A stretch of 39,848 bases of DNA from an uncultured Granulosicoccaceae bacterium (GTDB taxonomy: Bacteria > Pseudomonadota > Gammaproteobacteria > Granulosicoccales > Granulosicoccaceae), in NCBI GenBank assembly GCA_938035525.1, contig CALHOI010000071.1, positions 1 through 39,848 on the forward strand, given 5' to 3'. The notes below the pieces were generated by a model. It saw nothing but the letters and a program-made list of their open reading frames with translations, ran no database searches and had not been told where the DNA came from. The first letter of the stretch is position 1; every line of letters starts with the position of its first letter. Both the position numbers and the translations under genes were made by a program. Below, one piece after another: positions 16,697-25,199 of this stretch.

Positions 16697-17397
16697 TCAC
16701 AAATCGAAAACCACTTGGTTTAAAAACAACTGGGCAACGCCAGGCGGGTTTGTCATTGGTTGAAATGATGATTGGCCTGGTGCTTGGGCTGGTTGTTATA
16801 AGTGCGGTATTCAACACCTACCTTGGCACCTCGCGTTCAGCACAATTTAGCGAGGGCTTGCAAGTCATGCAGGAAAATGGTCGTTACGGCATAACGACAC
16901 TGCAAAGAGGCATACGCCTGGCAGGGTACAACCCTGAAGGTGACCTGGAACCGTTCGATATTGCCAACAGCAATGAATCAACGATTGTTGTGCGTCAAAC
17001 CGATTTATATGACTGCAATGGTGCACCCACGGCCGCCGCTGGTGGCATCGCCGTTAACACCTACAGCCATGATGCGGCAGAAGATATCATCACCTGCACT
17101 GGAAACGTAGGAATGGAAGCCATGCCCGTAGTTGAGGGCGTAGAGAGGATGCGAATACTGTGGGGTATTGATGCAGATGATGATGATGTACCTGAGCATT
17201 ACATTCCTTACGATACCGGTATTGAAGCGAGTCAGGTCGTGGCTATGCGAGTGGCCATATTAGTGAATTCTGGTGCAGATATTCGGACTCGTGCAGGAGA
17301 AGAGTTGCATGTTCTTCTGGATGAAGAGTACCCAACTAATGACAAAATCGCCCGGCACGTTTTCAGTAGCACGGTACTGCTTCGTAACAGGCGCTAA
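16693..17397 (+). CDS. pilW: Type IV pilus assembly protein PilW
   Basis: 234 residues from the ATG at 16693, which overlaps the pilV stop as ATGA. An in-frame upstream start at 16621 would lie inside pilV and add a non-pilin leader. The prepilin motif is QRQAG/LSLVEMMIGLVLGLVVISAVF. It is followed by the PilW-type segment FSEGLQVMQENGRYGITTLQRGIRLAGYNP. It is a minor pilin of the tip/priming complex. An acidic patch near DADDDDVPEHY is notable, and similar patches occur in PilW-like proteins. Spacing to pilX is 26 bases. Confidence 0.88.
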   Translation: MITNRKPLGLKTTGQRQAGLSLVEMMIGLVLGLVVISAVFNTYLGTSRSAQFSEGLQVMQENGRYGITTLQRGIRLAGYNPEGDLEPFDIANSNESTIVVRQTDLYDCNGAPTAAAGGIAVNTYSHDAAEDIITCTGNVGMEAMPVVEGVERMRILWGIDADDDDVPEHYIPYDTGIEASQVVAMRVAILVNSGADIRTRAGEELHVLLDEEYPTNDKIARHVFSSTVLLRNRR

Positions 17398-17423
17398 ACC
17401 CAGCCTGAGGATTATTGGAAGGG

Positions 17424-17975
17424 ATGAATATTAAAAATAAAAAGTCTGAACGCGGAGCCGCATTAGCCATTAGTTTGATACTGCTGGTTGCTATGACGAT
17501 TCTGGGGGTGGCCACGCTGAATGGCACACGATTGGCTGAGCGCGTCTCAAGCAATGCGCAGCAAAAAGCCATTGTGTTTGAAACCGCAGAGTCAACACTG
17601 AATACCGTGACGTCTGACGCAGACATAGAAACCAAACTGTTTGATTCAATCACAACACGATTTGACCCTGACCCGGTCCCTCAGCTGGCTGAGTCTGCGC
17701 AAGACTCCAGTGAGCTTGATCAAACCAATATGTACGGTAAGTCAGTGGACGTAACGTCGCAGGCAACCATTCAGTTCTGTGGCGAAAAAGTCCAGTTGGG
17801 TGGTGAATATAACGGAGACGAGAGCCAGGCCGGACGTCGTATTGGATACGAGTTCGATATCAGAGCATTAGCGAACATAACCAACAGCAAAGCCGCTGCC
17901 GACCATGTAATGCGAATTGCAACCGATGGGCCATTGCTGAACTCAACCGGCAACTGTGTTGCGCCCGGTTTGTAA
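17424..17975 (+). CDS. pilX: Type IV pilus assembly protein PilX
   Basis: 183 residues. The N-terminus KKSERG/AALAISLILLVAMTILGVATLNGTRLAERVSSN is the PilX_N signature, with Ala rather than Phe after the cut and no Glu at +5, as usual for PilX. Two starts are possible: ATG 17424, with GGAAGGG touching it, or TTG 17415, preceded by GAGGA at better spacing. The choice changes only three residues. It belongs to the minor pilin priming complex. In Pseudomonas pilY1 would follow, but here only 21 bases separate it from pilE. Confidence 0.85.
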   Translation: MNIKNKKSERGAALAISLILLVAMTILGVATLNGTRLAERVSSNAQQKAIVFETAESTLNTVTSDADIETKLFDSITTRFDPDPVPQLAESAQDSSELDQTNMYGKSVDVTSQATIQFCGEKVQLGGEYNGDESQAGRRIGYEFDIRALANITNSKAAADHVMRIATDGPLLNSTGNCVAPGL

Positions 17976-17996
17976 ATTTAAAACAGGTAAAAAATA

Positions 17997-18431
17997 ATGA
18001 CTGGCCTAAATACTAAAAAAGCCTCAACAGGTTTTTCACTGATCGAAGTTCTTATTGTTGTTGCTATTATGGGTATTCTTGCTGCGGTTGCCGTGCCAAG
18101 CTACACCAGTTATATGGAGAAAACCCGTCGAGTTGACGCGGTCTCATTTCTCAGTGACGCTGCCGCTGAGCAGTATCGATTTTTCTCTGAAAACAATCGC
18201 TACGCGACTAAAATGTCTGAGCTGGGCATGAGCAATGATGACACAGCGCAATCGGAAGAAGGTTATTACACTATTTCTGTTGATTCGCCCAACGACACCT
18301 CTTATACCTTAATCGCAACACCAGTTGCCGGTGGTCCACAGGCAAACGACGCTGATTGTGGCGCGTTCAGCGTAACGTCATCTAATCAAAAATCAGTGAC
18401 CGGCACCAGTAGTGCGGCGGATTGCTGGTAG
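17997..18431 (+). CDS. pilE: Minor pilin PilE
   Basis: 144 residues. The prepilin motif STG/FSLIEVLIVVAIMGILAAVAVPSYTSYMEKTRRVDA is canonical, with Glu at +5. It continues with DAAAEQYRFFSENNRYA and a C-terminal disulfide candidate (Cys in ADCGAF and SAADCW), typical of PilE-like minor pilins. The start has an AGG ribosome binding site about 9 bases upstream. It is the last gene of the operon and ends 12 bases before the convergent ybiT-like gene, with no clear terminator hairpin between them. Confidence 0.88.
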   Translation: MTGLNTKKASTGFSLIEVLIVVAIMGILAAVAVPSYTSYMEKTRRVDAVSFLSDAAAEQYRFFSENNRYATKMSELGMSNDDTAQSEEGYYTISVDSPNDTSYTLIATPVAGGPQANDADCGAFSVTSSNQKSVTGTSSAADCW

Positions 18432-18443
18432 TGCGTTAGCGGG

Positions 18444-20036
18444 TCAGGCAATGCCCTGACTTTCTAAGTAGTCTTCGTAATTACCGCGATAATCGGTGAA
18501 GCCATCTTCGCCGAGTTCGATGATGCGATTGGCCAAAGAGCTGACAAACTCGCGATCGTGGCTAACAAATATCACTGTACCTTCGTACAAGTCCATTGCC
18601 AGGTTAAGCGACTCAATTGATTCCATATCAAGGTGATTGGTTGGCTCGTCGAGAATCATGATGTTGGGTGATTGCAGCATGAGTTTGCCAAACAATAAAC
18701 GCCCTTGTTCGCCACCTGATACAACGTTTACCGGTTTCTTGATGTCGTCCTTGTTGAACAGCAATCGACCAAGTATGCCGCGAATGGTTTCTTCATCGTG
18801 TTCTTCTTTGCCCCAGCGACTCATCCAGTCGATAATGGTGACATTAGTTGAGAATTCGTCTGCGTGATCTTGTGCAAAGTAACCGGTTATCGCGTTTTCG
18901 GTTAGCTTAACGTTGCCATTCATTGGCTGAAGCTCATCAACCAATAGTTTGAGCAGTGTGGTTTTACCGATACCGTTTGGCCCGATAATGCCAACTTTTT
19001 CTCCTGATTCAATCATGAAGTTAAGGTCTTTTAAAATGACCTCGTCCCCGTAGCCTGCATTCAGGTTCTCAATTTCGACAGCGTTTCTGAACAGTTTTTT
19101 CCCTACTTCAAAGCGAATGTAAGGGTTTTGCCGGCTTGATGGTTTAATTTTCTCAATTTGCAGTTTTTCAATTTGCTTTTGCCGTGACGTCGCCTGCCGC
19201 GCTTTTGATTTGTTGGCTTTAAAGCGTTGCACAAATGCCTGGAGATCACTTATTTGGGCTTTCTTTTTGGCGTTGTCTGCATAGAGTCGCTCGCGTGCCT
19301 GAGTTGATGCCAGCATGAAGTCATCATAGTTCCCTGGATAAACCTGAATAGCGCCGTAGTCCAGGTCGGCCATGTGGGTACAGACGCTGTTTAAAAAGTG
19401 ACGATCGTGCGAAATGATAATCATGGTGCTGTTGCGCTCATTAAGCACGTTCTCAAGCCAGCGTATGGTGTTTATATCCAAGTTGTTGGTAGGTTCATCC
19501 AACAGCAGTATGTCCGGGTCAGCAAACAATGCCTGTGCAAGCAACACTCGCAGCTTTAAGCCTGGAGCTACTTCGCTCATTAAGCCCTCGTGCAATTCAA
19601 GGGCTATGCCTGCGCCCAGCAAAAGTTCTCCAGCTTTGGCTTCTGCTGAGTAGCCGTCAGCTTCTGCAAACTGAACTTCCAGCTCAGCGACTTGCATGCC
19701 TTCCTCTTCGCTCATTTCAGGTAACGAATAAATACGTTCGCGCTCCTGTTTTATCTTCCACAGTTCGCTGTAACCCATAATGACTGTGTCGAGAACGGTG
19801 TATTCTTCGTAGGCAAACTGGTCTTGTTTGAGCGTGGCGTATCTTGTGTTGGGTTCAAATGCCACGTTGCCATGTGTTGGTTCCAGATCGCCCCCCAATA
19901 TTTTCATGAAGGTCGATTTACCACTGCCGTTAGCACCGATCAGTCCGTAGCGATTGCCTTCTCCAAATTTTATGGAGACGTTTTCGAACAAGGGCTTGGC
20001 GCCAAATTGAATAGTGAGATTAGCGGTTGTGATCAC
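18444..20036 (-). CDS. ybiT: ABC-F family ATPase, YbiT type
   Basis: From the GTG at 20036 the protein is 530 residues, which is the length I remember for E. coli YbiT, and it begins [20 protein letters not shown]. An upstream ATG at 20108 would add 24 residues that lack family similarity. It has two ATP-binding cassettes. Walker A motifs are GANGSGKST and GPNGIGKTT. The Walker [12 protein letters not shown] and [10 protein letters not shown] motifs are present, and in place of LSGGQ it has [10 protein letters not shown] and [10 protein letters not shown]. The linker between them ([20 protein letters not shown]) is the ABC-F signature region. These proteins act on the ribosome, not in membrane transport. 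No ribosome binding site is seen before the GTG. Confidence 0.9.
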   Translation of the reverse strand: MITTANLTIQFGAKPLFENVSIKFGEGNRYGLIGANGSGKSTFMKILGGDLEPTHGNVAFEPNTRYATLKQDQFAYEEYTVLDTVIMGYSELWKIKQERERIYSLPEMSEEEGMQVAELEVQFAEADGYSAEAKAGELLLGAGIALELHEGLMSEVAPGLKLRVLLAQALFADPDILLLDEPTNNLDINTIRWLENVLNERNSTMIIISHDRHFLNSVCTHMADLDYGAIQVYPGNYDDFMLASTQARERLYADNAKKKAQISDLQAFVQRFKANKSKARQATSRQKQIEKLQIEKIKPSSRQNPYIRFEVGKKLFRNAVEIENLNAGYGDEVILKDLNFMIESGEKVGIIGPNGIGKTTLLKLLVDELQPMNGNVKLTENAITGYFAQDHADEFSTNVTIIDWMSRWGKEEHDEETIRGILGRLLFNKDDIKKPVNVVSGGEQGRLLFGKLMLQSPNIMILDEPTNHLDMESIESLNLAMDLYEGTVIFVSHDREFVSSLANRIIELGEDGFTDYRGNYEDYLESQGIA

Positions 20037-20185
20037 GAGTAAGTCTGCATCGTTGAATTTATGCGCGTAGTTTATCGGGTTTGGACCATTTGTGGGCCAC
20101 AACTTCATAGTATGAGTGGCTCATCGGTGGTGAGTTTTACTTGTATAAACAGCCTTTTAAATGCGCATGGTATGGCAGGGTTAGT

Positions 20186-20821
20186 TTATTGCGTAATGGA
20201 TTGCGTTTCAGGCCCAGCCAGCAGCAATGACCAGTGCGGGGGGCTGTTATTCTGATCGGAAATCGAACACGCCATGCCCATCCGAGTTGTTGCGGAGTTG
20301 ATTAGCTGCTCGCAATCGGTGTTGACATCCAGCCAGAAATTTATCGCCTCTGCCGCAGTTTGTGGCCCGGCATGAATGCTCTCGAGCACAATACTGGCAC
20401 TGACTCCTGCGTTGCTAACGCGCTCAGAAGTTGAAAGGCCGTTAGAGCCGGTAAACGATAAAAAATTATTCTCAGCCATGTCTCTGGCGTGTGATTCGCT
20501 GACTTGAGTCAGCGCTTCATCCCAGGCTAGTGTTGCTGGTGCCGATGACATGGGGTTGTTTATTGCACTGCCTGCACACACTCGTTGTGCCTCGCGCAGT
20601 TCATTCAATATACGTGGTGCGCGATCTCGTATGCTGCCAGCGGATTCACATCGTCTGCTTTGTTCACAGTTTTTGCCGGCCTGACAATCAGATTGATAAT
20701 GCACGCAGGCGTAATCACCGCACAGTTGGACATAACCATCACAGGCGCTAATGAGTAATATGGACAGCATTACCGCCATTACCGACGTCGCTGTTGATCG
20801 TGGGGTCGTTCTTGAGCGCAT
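20186..20821 (-). CDS. CAP/SCP-like domain lipoprotein, degenerate active site
   Basis: 211 residues from the ATG at 20821. The leader is MRSRTTPRSTATSVMAVMLSILLISAC, a lipoprotein signal with the lipobox LISAC, so the mature protein is anchored by its Cys. A Cys-rich stretch (about seven Cys) follows, then a CAP domain with LAWDEALTQVSESHARDMAENNFL and AGPQTAAEAINFWLDV. In the bacterial family two His and two Glu usually line a cleft. Here the first site reads FLSFTG where LSHxG is typical, and the later HC motif reads TDC, so the tetrad is incomplete. In-frame starts at 20854 and 20914 exist but would break the signal. The function is unknown. Confidence 0.72.
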   Translation of the reverse strand: MRSRTTPRSTATSVMAVMLSILLISACDGYVQLCGDYACVHYQSDCQAGKNCEQSRRCESAGSIRDRAPRILNELREAQRVCAGSAINNPMSSAPATLAWDEALTQVSESHARDMAENNFLSFTGSNGLSTSERVSNAGVSASIVLESIHAGPQTAAEAINFWLDVNTDCEQLINSATTRMGMACSISDQNNSPPHWSLLLAGPETQSITQ

Positions 20822-21012
20822 GAGGATAGTGTAACTGGTCTTGGTGCCACTCATTGCTTTGGAACTGCGAAGAGCAGCACAGCTAACGGCCGTGTCATCT
20901 AAAAGGCGTGTCATCTATCAGCCCGAGGCCTTTCAGTGCGTGGTTTGTGTGTTAGTTGGTGCGTGTTAAGGTGAGCCGCATACAAAAAACCTGTGTTGAG
21001 AACCATCTTTCG

Positions 21013-21930
21013 ATGAATTACATCTGGCTTTACCTGATCACTGTGTTGATCTGGGGTTCTTCCTGGTTTGCGATCACTTTCCAGCTCGGTGTCGTCGAGG
21101 AAGTCGTCTCGGTATTTTATCGATTTCTATTAGCGGCGATATTGCTGATACTATTTTGTGTCGTAAAGGGTCGGCGGTTACGTTTCAGTCTGCGTGATCA
21201 TGGGTTTATGTTTATGCAGGGTTTTTGTCTTTTCTGCCTAAACTATGTGCTGATTTATTATGCGACTGCTTATATATCTTCAGGTCTTGTTGCAGTTGCT
21301 TTTTCTACATTGATCATTTTAAATATTCTGAATGCGGCCGTTTTTTTAAAACGACCCATTAGGCCGCCGGTACTCATTGGCGCAATTTTAGGGTTAGCCG
21401 GAATTGCACTGGTATTTAGTCACGAGCTTTTTGCTGCCAGGCAATCCATGAACACCGCGGCTGTGCTCACTGGTTTGGTGCTCGTGTTAGTGGCGGCCTA
21501 CAGTGCCTCATTGGGCAATATTATTTCTGCACGTAATCAATCGGTAGGCATTCCAGTTGTTCAAGCAAATGCATTTGGTACTTTTTACGGTTGCGTGATT
21601 TTGTGCGTTTATGGGCTTTTCACAGGAGCGCGGTTTGATATCGACTGGAGTTGGTCGTACATGGGTTCGTTGTTGTATCTTTGTGTGTTTGGGACCATCA
21701 TTGCATTCGGTGCGTACTTGAGTCTTGTCGGCAAAATAGGGGCAGATAAAGCAGCGTATGCTATGGTGTTGTTTCCCGTTGTTGCGCTTTTAATCAGTAC
21801 GGTATTTGAAGGTTTCGAATGGTCGCTACTGGCTGTTTTAGGCGTTGCACTGGTGATAGTCGGTAACGTTGTGGTGGTTGGTTGGCGACAAATCAGTCAG
21901 TCTGTTTGGCGGCCTAACTTTTTTCGATAG
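21013..21930 (+). CDS. DMT-superfamily EamA-type transporter
   Basis: 305 residues from the ATG at 21013 (MNYIWLYLITVLIWGSSWFAITFQLG). An in-frame TTG at 20956 would add a charged, non-membrane extension. About ten membrane helices form two EamA repeats. The first has SSGLVAVAFSTLIILNILNA, and the second has GADKAAYAMVLFPVVALLIS with a closing VALVIVGNVVVV. It is an inner-membrane drug/metabolite exporter whose substrate cannot be told. It stands alone, divergent from the CAP lipoprotein gene. Confidence 0.88.
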   Translation: MNYIWLYLITVLIWGSSWFAITFQLGVVEEVVSVFYRFLLAAILLILFCVVKGRRLRFSLRDHGFMFMQGFCLFCLNYVLIYYATAYISSGLVAVAFSTLIILNILNAAVFLKRPIRPPVLIGAILGLAGIALVFSHELFAARQSMNTAAVLTGLVLVLVAAYSASLGNIISARNQSVGIPVVQANAFGTFYGCVILCVYGLFTGARFDIDWSWSYMGSLLYLCVFGTIIAFGAYLSLVGKIGADKAAYAMVLFPVVALLISTVFEGFEWSLLAVLGVALVIVGNVVVVGWRQISQSVWRPNFFR

Positions 21931-21994
21931 AACAACGGAGCAAAGAAGCAGACGCAATGTGGCTGGTTCTCTACTCCGTGGTTTTTCTGTTGCA

Positions 21995-22091
21995 GTTCTA
22001 AAGACTGCGGTTCTAAAGACTAATGCTAACCTGTGCTTGTTAACACTTTGAAAGGGTTAGTCTTTATATTGCAGTTTTATATTGCAGTTTT
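21995..22091. repeat. Two short tandem duplications between the transporter and dodecin genes
   Basis: GTTCTAAAGACT occurs at 21995-22006 and 22010-22021 (15-base period). TTTATATTGCAGTTTT occurs at 22063-22078 and 22076-22091 (13-base period). TTAGTCTTT also recurs near 22057 and 22100. These look like slippage duplications in a short non-coding stretch. Confidence 0.5.
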
Positions 22092-22099
22092 GAAATTGA

Positions 22100-22303
22100 T
22101 TAGTCTTTTAGGACAAAGGAGACTTTCATGGTTACGCGATACTCTTTGATTTTGCCGCCATCGACAATGGCTTTTTGGTCTTTAATCCAAACGCTTTTAA
22201 TGTTCTTTAAGGTTTTGTCTGCTCGCGCTACACCTTCTGAAACGGCGTCATCAAAACTTTTGCTTGAAGATGCGATGATTTCCGTGACTTTTGCTACTGA
22301 CAT
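22100..22303 (-). CDS. Dodecin family flavin-binding protein
   Basis: 67 residues, the normal length. Dodecin forms a hollow 12-subunit cytoplasmic shell that binds flavins and buffers free flavin. The family pattern is clear: EIIASSSKSFDDAVSEGVARADKTLKN, then VWIKDQKAIVDGGKIKEYRV with the flavin-stacking Trp, and a C-terminal MKVSFVL strand. A strong ribosome binding site (GAGGAAG) lies 4-5 bases before the ATG. It is transcribed alone, opposite to both neighbours. Confidence 0.92.
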   Translation of the reverse strand: MSVAKVTEIIASSSKSFDDAVSEGVARADKTLKNIKSVWIKDQKAIVDGGKIKEYRVTMKVSFVLKD

Positions 22304-22519
22304 AGTTACTTCCTCTAAAAATTGATAATACTAAATTGACTTTAATCAGGGTACGCTGGTGCGACCCGCCAACGAATTATATCAGTCAGATATGCCGTGA
22401 ACTGCAAATATAAAAGATACATTTTCGCCATTCGACACTAAGAGAAACAATTGGCAAGCCAAATCTAAGCAACTGATGGGTTTGTAAATTGTGAATACGC
22501 AAATCAGAGTAAACGATAC

Positions 22520-23671
22520 GTGACAACAGAACTGTTTGATAAAGTAATAGACCGCACAAATACTGATAGTCTTAAATGGGACAAGTATGCGGGCCAAAAC
22601 GTCTTGCCGATGTGGGTAGCCGACATGGACTTCGCTGTGGCGGAACCAATCCAAAAAGCGCTGGTCCAAAGGTTAGCGCATCCCATATACGGATACACCC
22701 CGGCCAATGATCGATTGGTTTCAGCCATCGCAAATCATCTTAAGCGTGAATACGGTTGGGAGATCAAACACGACTGGATAGTATTCCTACCCGGTGTTGT
22801 TACGGGATTGTCTATGAGTTGTCGAGCGTTCTGCCAGGACAACGACCGAATCATGGTTAACCCCCCCATATACCATCATTTTTACGATTCCCATGAAGGC
22901 AAGCGGCAAACGCTTGAAAAAGTGCATTTACATAAGGTTGATGGTCGCTGGACTTACGATATCGAGCGAATGAAATCTGCCTGTGCAAAAGATCTGTCAA
23001 TGATCATGATGTGCTCGCCTCACAATCCTACCGGCACAGTATTTACTGAACAGGAATTACGACAGGTTGGCGATATGTGTGCGCAAAATGACATGACCAT
23101 AGTTTCCGATGAAATCCATTGTGATCTGGTGATAGACGGGAAATCAAAACACATTCCTACAGCAGTAGCCTGCCCAGAACACGCTGATCGCATAGTGACA
23201 CTGATGAGCGCCAGTAAAACCTGGAACCTTGCAGGACTAAATATTTCCTTTGCCATTATTTCCAACTCCTACATGCGAGAGCAGTTTGTTAACACTTGCC
23301 AGTCGGTTGTGCCTATGACAGCACCATTGGCGCTGATTGCCACCGAGGCTGCATACACCAGCGGGGAAGAATGGCGGCAGTCTTTACTGACTTATCTGTG
23401 GGATAACTATAAAAAAATTGAAACCGAAATAGACACTATTCCGGGTCTGGCGCTAGAACCCCTGCAGGCTACTTACCTTGCTTGGATAGATGCGTCCGGT
23501 TTGGGTATTGATAACGTTCAGGGGTTTTTTGAAGAGCATGGTGTTGGTCTTAGCAGTGGCGAACAGTTTGGTCAACCTAACTACGTAAGACTAAACTTTG
23601 CTTGCCCGGCTTCTTTACTCAATGACGCACTGCAACGAATTCGCGCTGCGGTTACAACACTGAAATCCTAG
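22520..23671 (+). CDS. MalY/PatB-type PLP-dependent C-S beta-lyase (fold-type I aminotransferase)
   Basis: 383 residues, the usual length. The start is GTG at 22520 with a weak AGAG site. The N-terminus TDSLKWDKY and LPMWVADMDFAVAEPI is the signature of the MalY/PatB group of cystathionine/cystine lyases. The PLP lysine is K233 in SASKTWNLAGLN. The CSPHNPTGTVFT and SDEIHCDL motifs place the cofactor, and YVRLNFACP near the end carries the carboxylate-binding Arg. It probably releases pyruvate, ammonia and a thiol from cystathionine or related amino acids. The transport and signalling role of E. coli MalY cannot be inferred. Confidence 0.9.
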   Translation: MTTELFDKVIDRTNTDSLKWDKYAGQNVLPMWVADMDFAVAEPIQKALVQRLAHPIYGYTPANDRLVSAIANHLKREYGWEIKHDWIVFLPGVVTGLSMSCRAFCQDNDRIMVNPPIYHHFYDSHEGKRQTLEKVHLHKVDGRWTYDIERMKSACAKDLSMIMMCSPHNPTGTVFTEQELRQVGDMCAQNDMTIVSDEIHCDLVIDGKSKHIPTAVACPEHADRIVTLMSASKTWNLAGLNISFAIISNSYMREQFVNTCQSVVPMTAPLALIATEAAYTSGEEWRQSLLTYLWDNYKKIETEIDTIPGLALEPLQATYLAWIDASGLGIDNVQGFFEEHGVGLSSGEQFGQPNYVRLNFACPASLLNDALQRIRAAVTTLKS

Positions 23672-23695
23672 TGAGGTGTTGTTGCCCGCCACAAA

Positions 23696-24334
23696 TTAAC
23701 TGGGTAGTAAAAAGGCTTTTTCATCCAGTGCTTTAAAGAAATTCATGGTCATTCTGGCTGTAGCGCCCCATAACGTTTCTCCATCGAATTCGTTGTACAC
23801 AATAATAGGATGCCTTTGCGCGCTTTTTTTGTCTAACTCGTTGCGGGCTCGCAGAGTAAAGTTTTCCTGGTTGCGAAGCCAATTTAATGGAATCAAGAAA
23901 GCGCGTGCTACTTCGGTTGTTTCAAGACACAAATTCGATGGCCACTGAACAATGCCTACAACAGGTGTTACTCGGTAGTGGCTGATGGTGTAGTAGGGGC
24001 CAAGCTCTGAGATAACCTTTATTCGATCGGGTGTTATGCCTATTTCTTCTTTGGTTTCGCGAAGTGCTGTGTCAATGGCACATGCGTCTGTGCGTTCGAA
24101 AGCACCACCTGGAAAGGCAACTTGACCACTGTGCCTGTCGCGTTCGTTACTTGCGCGCCGAATAAAAAGCACTTGCCACTGACCGGCGGACTTGATTAGT
24201 GGAATGAGCACTGCTGCTTTGCGTTGCTTATGTTTGCTGTTACCAAACTCAACGGCGCCATTCTCGACATCTGCATTGCGATGCAGGCCCCTGGCGTCAG
24301 CGTGTTCAAGAATGGGTAAGTCTTTAACTGTCAT
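23696..24334 (-). CDS. Nudix hydrolase, coenzyme A pyrophosphatase type
   Basis: 212 residues. The CoA-hydrolase signature LFIRRASNERDRHSGQVAFPGG precedes a Nudix box, ALRETKEEIGI, whose first Glu position is Asp as is usual in this subgroup (GAFERTD). It probably splits CoA or a similar nucleotide into 3',5'-ADP and phosphopantetheine in the cytoplasm. The N-terminal 35 residues are unusually polar. The ATG at 24334 starts MTVKDLPILEHA. The gene converges with the C-S lyase gene. Confidence 0.88.
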   Translation of the reverse strand: MTVKDLPILEHADARGLHRNADVENGAVEFGNSKHKQRKAAVLIPLIKSAGQWQVLFIRRASNERDRHSGQVAFPGGAFERTDACAIDTALRETKEEIGITPDRIKVISELGPYYTISHYRVTPVVGIVQWPSNLCLETTEVARAFLIPLNWLRNQENFTLRARNELDKKSAQRHPIIVYNEFDGETLWGATARMTMNFFKALDEKAFLLPS

Positions 24335-24454
24335 TGATGAAAACCAATTGTCATTGAAAACCGTTAATCAACTATTGTGATCTGGTAACGTCTTTCATCC
24401 TAACAGTGTAAAAATAAATTTAAAAGGATGTTGTTTGCGATGTGTTAGTTGTGG

Positions 24455-25006
24455 TTAATCAGTTGCTAGTCGCGCATAAAGCCGAACGTCCCAGAATTGC
24501 TCTTGGAACCAGGCTTTATGCCGCATTTCGCCCTCAAAAACAAAGCCGTTTTTCATTAGTACCGAGTCTGACGCTTTATTGTCACCAATGACGCGTGCTT
24601 CCAGGCGATTTAAATTCATCACTTCATGTGCATGTTTAACTACGACCTGTAGCGCCTCGGTTGCATAGCCTTGCCGCCAGTGCTCAGGGTGTAATTCGTA
24701 AGCAATGATGCCGCATTGTATTTTCTTTTCTATGGCGCTTATGCGCACCGATCCTATAACAGTATTTTTTTGTTTGGTTTCAATTATCCACGCGGCGCCT
24801 TTGCCTCTTGTATGCAGCTTTCTCATCCACGTAACAAATGCAGCGCTTTTTTTGCGGGTCGGATTGACAGGAATATCAGAGAATTGTGATGTCTCTGGTA
24901 AAGAGAGTATTCCATGGTAAGGCTGTGCATCGGTAGCGCTTGGCGAGCGTAGTGTCAAACGTTTTGTTTGAAGTTCTGGAAAAACTTTGGATTTAAAGAT
25001 GCTCAC
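24455..25006 (-). CDS. GNAT acetyltransferase, RimJ/RimL-like
   Basis: 183 residues with a GTG start. The N-terminal LQTKRLTLRSPSATDAQPY and the acetyl-CoA loop HWRQGYATEAL are typical, followed by NRLEARVIGDNKASDSVLMKNGFVFEG. The family acetylates N-terminal or small-molecule amines; the substrate is unknown. It begins 16 bases after the stop of the 58-residue protein gene and is the last gene of the operon that starts with the nucleosidase at 27760. No good ribosome binding site is seen, so translation may depend on coupling. A possible weak hairpin lies downstream at about 24390-24430. Confidence 0.85.
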   Translation of the reverse strand: MSIFKSKVFPELQTKRLTLRSPSATDAQPYHGILSLPETSQFSDIPVNPTRKKSAAFVTWMRKLHTRGKGAAWIIETKQKNTVIGSVRISAIEKKIQCGIIAYELHPEHWRQGYATEALQVVVKHAHEVMNLNRLEARVIGDNKASDSVLMKNGFVFEGEMRHKAWFQEQFWDVRLYARLATD

Positions 25007-25022
25007 TATGATGTTTCAAGTG

Positions 25023-25199
25023 TTAGCTAAGTCGGTTGCGTGTTATCTCACATCGTTTGCAGCGCTCTACGGTAACCAGCTTGCCGGATTTAACATCAAA
25101 TTGCTGCTCTTTAACAATCTCCCATTTATGGTGATTGTTCTTACACAGTATATTGCCGCGCTTGGGTTGCTTTTTTTTAAACGGTAGAACGTTTGTCAT
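25023..25199 (-). CDS. 58-residue basic Cys-containing small protein
   Basis: The minus strand encodes MTNVLPFKKKQPKRGNILCK, then a basic body with NNHHKWEIV and QFDVKSGKLVTVERCKRCEI, ending RNRLS. Three Cys (C19, C47, C50) and His23/His24 could bind zinc. I recall similar small proteins in gammaproteobacteria (MTNVVPF start, HKWE.., QFDVKxGKLVT, CxxC), but no function. The ATG overlaps the stop of the SDR gene as ATGA, and AAGGA lies about 10 bases upstream, so it is translationally coupled. A plus-strand frame (24987-25187) overlaps it but is less convincing. The gene is short enough to be missed by length cut-offs. Confidence 0.8.
   Translation of the reverse strand: MTNVLPFKKKQPKRGNILCKNNHHKWEIVKEQQFDVKSGKLVTVERCKRCEITRNRLS

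Noticed and set aside
20037..20108. N-terminal extension of the YbiT-like protein
   Set aside because: The extra 24 residues have no family similarity, and GTG 20036 gives exactly 530 residues.
24987..25187. Plus-strand hydrophobic frame of 66 codons
   Set aside because: It lies opposite the 58-residue gene, which has ATGA coupling, a ribosome binding site and a Cys/His pattern. The plus frame has neither context nor recognisable family.
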